Source: Paraburkholderia youngii
Lineage (GTDB): Bacteria; Pseudomonadota; Gammaproteobacteria; Burkholderiales; Burkholderiaceae
NCBI RefSeq assembly: GCF_013366925.1
Contig: NZ_JAALDK010000002.1
Location: forward strand, 1,178,001-1,242,000
Reading direction: 5' to 3'
DNA: 64,000 bases
Of the stretch, positions 1 through 7,194 are shown one piece after another (position 1 is the stretch's first letter; each line of letters begins with the position of its first letter). Position numbers and translations under genes: made by a program. The notes under the pieces were generated by a model. It did not search any database and was not told where the DNA came from. It saw only the letters and a program-made list of their open reading frames with translations.

Positions 1-1095
1 ATGCGGCAACCCACCTATCCGCTGGACTGCGACCAGATCGGCGCGCTGTCCGACCGCGATCTCGCCGCGGTCGTTTAGCCCGGCTGCCCGCGCCGGATTG
101 CGCGTCACGAGCGCGACCGCGTGCGCGAGCGAAACGTCCGCGACCTCGGGCAGCTTGAACGTGGCTGGCAGCAACGAGGCAGGCGAGTAGTCGCCGCACA
201 GGCAGTCTGCGACGCCTGCCAGCACGGCATCGAGCGCACGCATGTTGCCCGACTGCGACTTGCCGCGCAGAATGTTCGGCGCGCCGAACAGCGTGGCTAT
301 GCCGCTGCTGCGCGCGGCCTGGGCCGTTTCGAGGTTGATCGGGAACTCCGAGATCGTCGCACCGAGATCGCGTACCACGTCGACCTTGGCGGCCGAATCG
401 TCGTCGTGGCTTGCAATTGCGACACCCTTGGCGCGCGCCAGCGCAGCCAGTTGCTGCATGCGTTCGATCGCGCCTCTGGCCGCCTCTGCCTTCTGCTTCA
501 TGATCTCGTCGAGCGTGGCATCGTCGGCTTTGTAGGCGTTCGCAAGGTATTTGCGGAACGACTCCACGTCGCGAAACTGACCCTGGCCCGGGCTGTGATC
601 CATGAACGAGATCAGGTCGATCACGCCTTCGTCCATCAGCGACGACAGAACCGGAGGGGCGGTGACGTCGGTCACCTCGAAGCGTGCATGGAATCTGTTA
701 TCGATTAGCGCATGCGCTTGCCAGGCGTGGATCGAGCGGCCGAGCTCGGCTGCCGTTTCGTTGTTGCGTACGCCGAACTCGCGGTTCGCGAAAGACAGCG
801 CATGAAATACCGTGGTGATGCCCGCAGACGCATTGCGCTTGTCTGCCTGCGCGCAAGCGAAGTCGATCGGGAAATACACGCCGGGACGAGGCTCCACCTC
901 TTTTTCAAGCGAGTCGCAGTGCAGGTCGATCATACCTGGGATCAGCGTATGTTCTTGCAGGTCGACCACGGTCGCTCCGGCGGTATGTTCTGGGTCGAGC
1001 GCCGCGATTTTGCCGTCCTCGATGAGTACGGCGAGTCTTTCACGCACTTCGTCAGCGAGAACGACGGTTGCGTTCGTCAGGAGTTGGCGGCTCAT
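1..1095 (-). CDS. phnM: PhnM, alpha-D-ribose 1-methylphosphonate 5-triphosphate diphosphatase (3' end cut by window)
   Basis: Amidohydrolase-family enzyme of the C-P lyase pathway; it removes pyrophosphate from the ribose 1-methylphosphonate 5-triphosphate intermediate to give the substrate of PhnJ. The reading frame is open from an ATG at 1095 to the window edge (365 codons). The translation contains DLHCDSLEKEVEPRPG, the metal-site region of PhnM where amidohydrolases carry HxH, and near the edge NDRGEIAVGQRADLVAV, the typical C-terminal turn. PhnM is about 380 residues, so only about 15-20 are missing. The start overlaps the 3' end of phnL by 4 bases, so translational coupling is likely. 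It is the last visible gene of the phn operon; phnN or phnP may lie beyond the edge. Confidence 0.95.
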   Translation of the reverse strand, partial: MSRQLLTNATVVLADEVRERLAVLIEDGKIAALDPEHTAGATVVDLQEHTLIPGMIDLHCDSLEKEVEPRPGVYFPIDFACAQADKRNASAGITTVFHALSFANREFGVRNNETAAELGRSIHAWQAHALIDNRFHARFEVTDVTAPPVLSSLMDEGVIDLISFMDHSPGQGQFRDVESFRKYLANAYKADDATLDEIMKQKAEAARGAIERMQQLAALARAKGVAIASHDDDSAAKVDVVRDLGATISEFPINLETAQAARSSGIATLFGAPNILRGKSQSGNMRALDAVLAGVADCLCGDYSPASLLPATFKLPEVADVSLAHAVALVTRNPARAAGLNDRGEIAVGQRADLVAVQRIGGLPH

Positions 1096-1814
1096 TGCGT
1101 GATCGCTTCAGAAAGAGGGGAGTGGACAACCGGCGGTGCAAGTTCGATCACCTGGTCGGCAAGGCGCTCTACGAGGTCCGGGTGGTGGAAGATGGCGAGC
1201 ATCGCCACACCTTCGGCCTTGATCCCTTGCAGGATCTCCACAACCTTGTCGGTGGTGCGCGGATCGAGGCTTGCGGTCGGTTCGTCGAGGAGTAACAGGC
1301 GCGGGCGAGCGACGAGGCCCCGCGCCAGGTTGACGCGCTGCTTTTCACCACCCGAGAAGGTCGCAGGGGGCACTTCCCAAAGACGCTCGGGCACGTTCAG
1401 CGCATCGAGCATTCCACGCGCGTTGTCGCGCGCTTCGGCACGCGCGGTGCCGCGCACGAGCAGCGGCTCGGCCACGACATCGACGGCGGCCTTGCGCGGC
1501 AGGCAGTGCAGGAATTGCGTGACGAAGCCAATCTCGTCTTTGCGCAGCGCGAGCACTTCGTGCTCGGACGCCTGCGCGAGATCGACCGTCTCACCGGCTG
1601 CGGTGCGGAACAGCAGGCTTCCGGCGCTCGCGAGGTAAGTACGGTAGATGCATTTGAGCACCGACGATTTGCCGGCACCGGTCGGGCCGATCAGCGCGGA
1701 CAGGCGGCCCGGCTCGACGGCAAACGAGACGTTCGCGCAGGACGGGATGGTCTTGCGCTGATCGTGCAGCGCAAAGTGCTTGCTCAGATTTTTAACGGTC
1801 AGGATCGCGGACAT
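1092..1814 (-). CDS. phnL: PhnL, ABC-type ATPase of the C-P lyase system
   Basis: 240-residue ABC-fold nucleotide-binding protein. PhnL acts with PhnG, H, I and M in making ribose 1-methylphosphonate 5-triphosphate from ATP and a phosphonate; it is not a transporter subunit despite its fold. Visible motifs are Walker A GPTGAGKS (residues 43-50), signature SGGEKQ (154-159) and Walker B LLLLDEP (173-179). It overlaps phnM by 4 bases and follows phnK by 9 bases, so it belongs to one tightly packed transcript. Length and motifs match the family. Confidence 0.95.
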   Translation of the reverse strand: MSAILTVKNLSKHFALHDQRKTIPSCANVSFAVEPGRLSALIGPTGAGKSSVLKCIYRTYLASAGSLLFRTAAGETVDLAQASEHEVLALRKDEIGFVTQFLHCLPRKAAVDVVAEPLLVRGTARAEARDNARGMLDALNVPERLWEVPPATFSGGEKQRVNLARGLVARPRLLLLDEPTASLDPRTTDKVVEILQGIKAEGVAMLAIFHHPDLVERLADQVIELAPPVVHSPLSEAITQ

Positions 1815-1823
1815 TGGTTTACC

Positions 1824-2654
1824 TCAGAGAGCGGAGGCCACAAGCCGCTGCGTGTACGCATGCTGCGGGTCTTCGAGAATCTGGTCGGTCAGGCCCGACT
1901 CGATGATGCGGCCGTACTTCATCACGATCGTGCGGGCCGCCAGCAAGCGGATCACGCCGAGATCGTGCGTGACGGCGATCATCGCCGTGCCGAGTTCCTG
2001 CTGGATCTCGAGGATCAGATCGAGGATGCGCGCCTGCACCGACAGGTCGAGGCCAGTCGTAACTTCATCGAGGAACAGCAGCGGTGGACGGGTCGCGAGT
2101 GCCTTCGCGATCTGCACGCGCTGTTGCATGCCGCCCGAAAACTTCTTCGGCGACTCGTCCATACGTTCGGGCAATACCTCGGTGCGCGAGAGCAGGTCGC
2201 GTGCGCGTTCCCGGATCTCGCCGAACAGCGTCACGTCGTTCATCAACAGGCGCTCGGCGATGTTGCCGCCGGCCGACACGTTGAAGTTCAAGCCGAGGTG
2301 CGGGTTCTGGTACACCATGCCGAAGCGATGATTGCGCAGCCAGCGCTGTGCTGCGGTATTCGCTGCGAACAGGTCGCAGTCATTGTCTTCATCGAAGAAG
2401 CGCGCGGTGCCCGCGGTTGGCTTTTCATCGAAGTACAGCGTTTTGACGACGGTCGACTTGCCCGACCCCGACTCACCCATGATCCCGAGAATCTCGCCGG
2501 GCCGCAGGTCGAAGCTGACGTCGTGGGCAGCCACCACCGAACCGCAATGCGGGCAGATGTTGGTGTCCTGTTCCGGGCCGGTGCTTTCGATGCAGCGCTC
2601 GCAGCCTGTGCCGTGAATCTTGGTCAAGCCGCGCACTTGAAGAATGGGGCTCAC
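1824..2654 (-). CDS. phnK: PhnK, ABC-type ATPase of the C-P lyase core complex
   Basis: 276-residue ABC-fold protein that docks on the PhnGHIJ core in the E. coli complex. A GTG start at 2654 is chosen because it overlaps the phnJ stop (GTGA) and gives the normal N-terminus; an upstream ATG at 2738 lies inside phnJ. Walker A is GESGSGKS (60-67), the signature SGGMQQ (173-178), Walker B LLFLDEV (192-198). Odd: residues 18-37 form C-x2-C-x12-C-x2-C just before the first core strand, a zinc-ribbon-like insertion that the E. coli protein lacks as I recall it. The rest of the protein, including the SVQARILDL region, is typical of PhnK. Confidence 0.95.
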   Translation of the reverse strand: MSPILQVRGLTKIHGTGCERCIESTGPEQDTNICPHCGSVVAAHDVSFDLRPGEILGIMGESGSGKSTVVKTLYFDEKPTAGTARFFDEDNDCDLFAANTAAQRWLRNHRFGMVYQNPHLGLNFNVSAGGNIAERLLMNDVTLFGEIRERARDLLSRTEVLPERMDESPKKFSGGMQQRVQIAKALATRPPLLFLDEVTTGLDLSVQARILDLILEIQQELGTAMIAVTHDLGVIRLLAARTIVMKYGRIIESGLTDQILEDPQHAYTQRLVASAL

Positions 2655-3571
2655 TGGACTGCTCCTTCGTTCGTTGCGTTGGCCTTCTGCTGAGTGCGGC
2701 CGTTGCGATAGTCGTTGCAGTAGTCCGAATCCGAACATTGGTACGACCTGTCGCCGTCCTCGCCGATGATCTCGTCGAGAAAACTGTCGATCGAGCCGCA
2801 GCGCACGCAGGCGCGGCGATTGCCGTGCTCGTCGTGGAAGTCCTCGGTGCGGAACGGCACGTCGTCGAACGCGAGCGGGTCCGCGCGGGTATAGGGCGGC
2901 ACCGCATAAATCTTCTTTTCGCGTCCCGCACCGAGCAGCACGAGCGCGGCCGACATGTGCAACTGCGGCACGTCGTAGCGCGGAATCGGACTCGGGTCGA
3001 TCACGTAATGACCGTTGATCCGCGTCGGATAGCGATGCGAGATAGTGATTTCATCGAACTGCACGATGTCTTCGTACAGCTTGGTCAGCAGACGCGAGTA
3101 GTCACCTTCGCCGTGCATCGTCTTGCGGCGCGCCTCGGACGGTTCCACGACGACCAGCGGATCGGGATACGGCACCTGCAGGACGAGAATCTGCTCTTCG
3201 GTCAACGCGACTTCGGGAATCCGGTGGCGCGACTGGATCAGCGTGGCTTCACGGGTGTGCTCGGTAGTCTGAACACCCTCGCAGGTGAGTTCGACGAAGT
3301 GACGCAGATTGACCGCATTGACCGAGTCGTCGGAGCCTTGGTCGATCACCTTGAGCGTGTCGTCCGGACCGACGAGGGACAGCGTGAGCTGCAGACCGCC
3401 CGTGCCGAAACCACGGCCCATCGGCATTTCACGAGAGGCGTACGGCGTCTGGTAGCCGGGAACGCAAATCGCTTTAATCACCGCGCGGCGGATCTCACGC
3501 TTCGCGTATTCATCGAGGAAGCCAAAGTTGTAACCTGCTTCGTCGAGCGGCAGTTCGTAGAGGTCGTTCAT
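2651..3571 (-). CDS. phnJ: PhnJ, radical SAM C-P lyase
   Basis: 306-residue catalytic subunit that cleaves the carbon-phosphorus bond of ribose 1-methylphosphonate 5-phosphate with an iron-sulfur cluster and S-adenosylmethionine. The unusual cluster motif is present: C255, C258 and C279, followed by C285 in SDSDYC. This matches the spacing of the E. coli cluster cysteines and the catalytic thiyl cysteine. The glycine loop VPGYQ (around G39) aligns with the glycyl-radical position of E. coli PhnJ. It overlaps phnI by 4 bases and phnK by 4 bases. All key residues are intact, so I expect function. Confidence 0.96.
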   Translation of the reverse strand: MNDLYELPLDEAGYNFGFLDEYAKREIRRAVIKAICVPGYQTPYASREMPMGRGFGTGGLQLTLSLVGPDDTLKVIDQGSDDSVNAVNLRHFVELTCEGVQTTEHTREATLIQSRHRIPEVALTEEQILVLQVPYPDPLVVVEPSEARRKTMHGEGDYSRLLTKLYEDIVQFDEITISHRYPTRINGHYVIDPSPIPRYDVPQLHMSAALVLLGAGREKKIYAVPPYTRADPLAFDDVPFRTEDFHDEHGNRRACVRCGSIDSFLDEIIGEDGDRSYQCSDSDYCNDYRNGRTQQKANATNEGAVQ

Positions 3572-4698
3572 AGCTCGACTCCTTGTGCATCCTGTTCGGT
3601 CTGCTTGTCCGCAGCCTTTTGCTGGGTCGTGCGCAGCCGGTCCATGTCCGACTGGAACGTGACGTAATGCGGCATCTTGTAGTGGCTCGCGAAACCCATC
3701 GAATCGACGCCGTCGATATGCAGCAACACGAACTCCGGGTCCTCCGACGGATTGGTCGGACCGTTTCGCATGCCGTTCTGCAGCGAACGGTCAAGCACGG
3801 CCATCGAGATCGCCTTGACTTCGTTGTGGCCGAAACACGCGCCATAGCCGAGGGTGAAGACGGGTGGCCCGCCGCCGTCGTCGTCTTCGTACATCGCGAC
3901 CATCTCGCACTCGGTCATCAGCACCTCGCCGGCCTCGACGAGTTCGCCCGTGACCGGATGGGGAATTCGCACCGGCACATAGCCGACACGCAGTTCGGCC
4001 ACAGTCGGGTGGACATCGCCATAGCCGCGCATGTTCGAGTAAGCGATCGCGAGCAGCGAGCCGGTTTCGGCGCGCGCCATCGTCGCGAGGGCGGCGGAAC
4101 GCGGAACCGGGAAGATCAGCGGATCGCGCGTGACATCGAAAGGCTCGGTGCGTGACTGCTGCAGCGCCGGGAGCAGTCCTTCGGCGCGCAGTGCATCCAC
4201 GACCTTCGGGAAGGTGTCGGGCAGATAGCTTTCGTCGATCGAGTCGAGAAACGTGCGTGCAACCGAGCGGAACGCTTCGGGTGATTCGTTGGCGAGGTCG
4301 AGGCGCATCAGGCGCAGCGCGTAGTCGTTGGTCGGACCGAGCATCTGACCGCCAGGAATGTCCTTGAACGCGCTGGAGATACGGCGGATCACGCGCATTT
4401 CGCCCGTGTGCTGTACGGGCGCCTCGAGCAGCCGAGGCTTGGTCGAACGATAGGCTCGCAGTGCGAACGCTGCTTCGAGCGTATCGCCCTGCATCTGCTT
4501 GATAGCGAGCGCGGCGAGGCGCGGGTGATACAACCCGCCTTCCGAAACCACTCGCGAGGTCAGCGAACGAAGCTGATGTTCGATCGTCTGCAGGGTCAGC
4601 GGCGTGCCGTGCTCGCCCTCGGCCGTACGCAACGCGTCGACGACACGCTCTGCGCCCTCGATTGCCCGGCCGCCGCCCTTGATAGCCACATAACCCAT
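3568..4698 (-). CDS. phnI: PhnI, C-P lyase core subunit (nucleosidase-type)
   Basis: 376-residue protein of the C-P lyase core. PhnI with G, H and L transfers the phosphonate onto ribose of ATP and displaces adenine. The start at MGYVAIKGGGRAIE (ATG at 4698) is chosen: it is the conserved N-terminus and overlaps the phnH stop codon by one base (TAATG). A longer frame to 4824 would run back into phnH. Conserved stretches include ISSAFKDIPGGQMLGPTNDY and YGACFGHNE. Full length for the family. Confidence 0.96.
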   Translation of the reverse strand: MGYVAIKGGGRAIEGAERVVDALRTAEGEHGTPLTLQTIEHQLRSLTSRVVSEGGLYHPRLAALAIKQMQGDTLEAAFALRAYRSTKPRLLEAPVQHTGEMRVIRRISSAFKDIPGGQMLGPTNDYALRLMRLDLANESPEAFRSVARTFLDSIDESYLPDTFPKVVDALRAEGLLPALQQSRTEPFDVTRDPLIFPVPRSAALATMARAETGSLLAIAYSNMRGYGDVHPTVAELRVGYVPVRIPHPVTGELVEAGEVLMTECEMVAMYEDDDGGGPPVFTLGYGACFGHNEVKAISMAVLDRSLQNGMRNGPTNPSEDPEFVLLHIDGVDSMGFASHYKMPHYVTFQSDMDRLRTTQQKAADKQTEQDAQGVEL

Positions 4699-5273
4699 TA
4701 CCGGCCTCCTTCGATGGCAACCTTGATCGTGCGGGGCAGTGCGACTACGCTGCGCTCGTCCAGCAGTACCAGATCGACGCCAAGCGGGAAGCCGCTGTTC
4801 CATTGCTTGCGCAACTTCCACCACTGCGGGTCGACTCCCGACACGTGCAGCGAAACGCTGCTTTGAATGCCTGGACCGCTGAGGACGAGCTCGCCACCTT
4901 GCTTGATCTCATCGACCACCAGTACGAGTGTTGCGCCGCTTTCCGGGCTGTCGAGCGTGCCGAAAGCAGGCTCGACAGCGGGTAGTTGACCGCCCGGCAT
5001 CACGACGAATTGAGCCTGATCCGCACTAGTGGACTTCGCGCCGAGGCGCTGACGGTCTGCCGCGCCGACCATCTCGCAGGGATCGGCCAGCGTAGTTGCG
5101 GGATCGGCCAGCGTCGCAAGCACGAGTGGCAGCACATGCGTGGCCTGCGTCTCGAGTTCGCTGATTCGGCCGGGATAGGAAAACGCATCCAGGATGCGGC
5201 GAAACGCGCGCTGCTGAACCAGTGGTGTCCAGTCGGCCGGATGCGAGACGATACGCGTCTGCAGTTCATTCAT
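4698..5273 (-). CDS. phnH: PhnH, C-P lyase core subunit
   Basis: 191-residue subunit of the PhnGHIJ core complex. The second ATG of ATGATG (5273) is preferred over 5276 because the Shine-Dalgarno AGGAGG then lies 6 bases away. The frame overlaps the end of phnG by 8 bases. Conserved text such as FRRILDAFSYPG and FPLGVDLVLLDERSVVALPR matches PhnH, and the length fits the usual 190-195 residues. Confidence 0.93.
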   Translation of the reverse strand: MNELQTRIVSHPADWTPLVQQRAFRRILDAFSYPGRISELETQATHVLPLVLATLADPATTLADPCEMVGAADRQRLGAKSTSADQAQFVVMPGGQLPAVEPAFGTLDSPESGATLVLVVDEIKQGGELVLSGPGIQSSVSLHVSGVDPQWWKLRKQWNSGFPLGVDLVLLDERSVVALPRTIKVAIEGGR

Positions 5274-5742
5274 CATCGTCCTCCTGCGCGGCGAGCAACG
5301 CGAAGTCCACGCGCGTTGCCGCCAGCAGCTTCTTGCGATCGGCCGCGGTTGCTTCGACGATCTGTTTGCCTTCACGAAGAAGTTCCACGGCCGCATCATG
5401 CCCAGGCCAGGCGGCAGCCGTTACCGCGTCCAGGATCGCGAGTGCGCGAATCAGGCTCGTGCGGTCATCCATGACGATCGCCGCGCCTTCGGCGGTGCCG
5501 CCTTGTGGGTCGGTCAGGCGCACATGCGCCTTTGCGACCGGAATCTCGCCGAGGTAGTAAGTCTCGCCCATGGCAGCGTCGGTGAGTGGCACCAAGGCGA
5601 GGCCCGATTGCGGGATTTCCAGGTCTTCCACCTGAAATTGCTCACCGAATTGACGCGCGAGTGCGCGAATGCGCTGTGCCGGCACGTTCGTCCAGTAGCG
5701 CATCCAGTCCCCGCGAGTGGGCTGCGACGCTGTCGCGTTCAT
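5266..5742 (-). CDS. phnG: PhnG, C-P lyase core subunit
   Basis: 158-residue first gene of the catalytic block phnGHIJKLM. The start is the ATG at 5742 (MNATASQPTR), with AAGGA 8 bases upstream; an upstream ATG at 5772 has no such signal. The text FQVEDLEIPQSGLALVP and GEIPVAKAHV is typical of PhnG. It is separated from phnF by 118 bases that could hold a promoter controlled by PhnF. Confidence 0.93.
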   Translation of the reverse strand: MNATASQPTRGDWMRYWTNVPAQRIRALARQFGEQFQVEDLEIPQSGLALVPLTDAAMGETYYLGEIPVAKAHVRLTDPQGGTAEGAAIVMDDRTSLIRALAILDAVTAAAWPGHDAAVELLREGKQIVEATAADRKKLLAATRVDFALLAAQEDDDE

Positions 5743-5860
5743 GAGTTGTCCTTCTGAATATACATATAGCACTAGAAACTTGGTGAAGCAGTTAGATTTC
5801 TTAGCCGATTTATGCGGCCCGAAGGCCGCAACCTTTGCCTCAGGGATGACCCCAGACCCC

Positions 5861-6592
5861 TTACAGCAGCGGAATGCGCAACTGGACGCGGTCTGCGCGG
5901 AACCGGGTAATCACATACTCGACCGGCTTGTTGTCGCGCTCATCCACATTCACGCTCTTGACCCGCAACACTGGCCGGTTTTGCGGCATGCCAAGGATTC
6001 GCGCGTCGTCACCTTGGGGTAGCACTGCCGTGACGGCGCTATCGACGCGACGCAGCTGGCAGCCATACTCTGCATTCAGAAAAGCGTGAAGGGAGTCGCC
6101 TTGATAACGGACAAGCAGATCGGGGAAGGGTTGTGCTGGCAAGAAATGCGAAATGAGGCACATCGGCTTGCCGTCCACGCTTCGTAACGTTTCCAGCCAA
6201 TGCACGGGCTCGCCTTCCAGGATGGCCAGGCGTTCGGCAACGCGCACACTGGCAGGCAAGGTCTGCTTGCGCAGGATGCGGTTTCCGGCCAGCAAACCCT
6301 GAGCGTTCAGGGTTTCGGTAAAGCGGGTGGTTTTGCCGATCTGGTAGTCGATCTGGTTATCGAGCACAAGGATGCCGCGGCCATGACGGCGCTCCACCAG
6401 GCCGGCCTCGACCAACTCGTCGATGGCACGACGGAGCGTGTGCCGGTTCACCCCAAAGCGTGACGCGAGTTCGCCCTCGGATGGCAGGTAGTCGCCAGGT
6501 GCATAGACGTTGGCGATTTCCTGTTCCAGTTGTCGTGCGATCTGGGCATACAAGGATTCGCCCTGTTCTCGACTGACAGCGTACAAGCTCAT
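5861..6592 (-). CDS. phnF: PhnF, GntR/HutC-family repressor of phosphonate genes
   Basis: 243-residue regulator. Residues 10-75 form a GntR winged helix (PSEGELASRFGVNRHTLRRA), and residues about 95-240 form a UTRA ligand-binding domain of the HutC group. It lies directly upstream of phnG in the same direction, as in many proteobacterial phn clusters. A palindrome CGGTTATC/GATAACCG starts 4 bases before its ATG and is a candidate autoregulatory operator. The ligand is presumably a phosphonate or pathway intermediate; this is inference. Confidence 0.92.
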   Translation of the reverse strand: MSLYAVSREQGESLYAQIARQLEQEIANVYAPGDYLPSEGELASRFGVNRHTLRRAIDELVEAGLVERRHGRGILVLDNQIDYQIGKTTRFTETLNAQGLLAGNRILRKQTLPASVRVAERLAILEGEPVHWLETLRSVDGKPMCLISHFLPAQPFPDLLVRYQGDSLHAFLNAEYGCQLRRVDSAVTAVLPQGDDARILGMPQNRPVLRVKSVNVDERDNKPVEYVITRFRADRVQLRIPLL

Positions 6593-6595
6593 ATA

Positions 6596-6621
6596 CGGTT
6601 ATCTAGATAAGTGGATAACCG
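6596..6621. promoter_or_regulatory. Candidate PhnF operator (inverted repeat)
   Basis: Perfect 8-base arms CGGTTATC (6596-6603) and GATAACCG (6614-6621) around a 10-base spacer, ending 4 bases upstream of the phnF ATG. GntR/HutC proteins bind palindromes of this size. The position would block phnF transcription or translation. Confidence 0.5.
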
Positions 6622-7160
6622 AATCCTACAAAGAGTGTGTGACAGAGATGTGATGCGGGGATGGCAGGTTCTCGGAAGTCGACTGACGGCTCGAATTCCG
6701 CGTTAGTCGGGCTTTGCGCGACAACGGTCGCGCCTTGCACCGTCAGTCGTCAGGATCGATATTGAAGATCACCTCATGCCCGACGCGCCCGCTGCAACCG
6801 GCTTGAAAACCAAGCGTGCTCCAGGCTAGCGAGTGGCAATCCGAATTCGCGAGTATTGCAGGAGAGGAAGGTCAAATGATTACGGCCATGTCGTTCATCG
6901 CTGGATTGCTCGCCGTCTTTATTGTCTGCTATGTGCACTGTGCGATTCCCAACCAAAAGCCATGTCGTAGGCATCATCGCGCTCGGGGACCTTGCAACAA
7001 CCGCGGAGGGCGGAGTCTCTTCGATCGTCCGTGTCGAAAAGCCACGGAACGATTGCAATACCGAGCCGGCGTCTGGACCTTTGTCCAACGGGTTCGCGCA
7101 CACGACGACAGCCGTCTGTAATGCCAACGACTCTCCAGCTTCATGGAACGGCCCTAAGGT
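6622..7160. other. Intergenic region, no recognisable gene
   Basis: About 540 bases between phnF and the phosphoesterase gene. Several short frames exist on both strands, none with a recognised family or a convincing ribosome binding site. It must hold the phnF promoter (minus strand) and the promoter of the plus-strand phosphoesterase. Confidence 0.5.
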
Positions 7161-7187
7161 CTTACCGTTGTAATCAACGGTAAGGAG
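7161..7187 (+). promoter_or_regulatory. Hairpin touching the ribosome binding site of the phosphoesterase gene
   Basis: CTTACCGTTG (7161-7170), loop TAAT, CAACGGTAAG (7175-7184): a perfect 10-bp stem. Its 3' arm includes the first bases of the Shine-Dalgarno AAGGAG (7182-7187), which lies 7 bases before the ATG at 7195. Folding could partly hide the ribosome binding site, or the palindrome may be a protein operator. Confidence 0.55.
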
Positions 7188-7194
7188 ACGGCAA

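Noticed and set aside
121..708. Long open frame on the plus strand
   Set aside because: It is antisense to phnM, whose minus-strand translation shows clear family motifs; GC-rich DNA gives long shadow frames.
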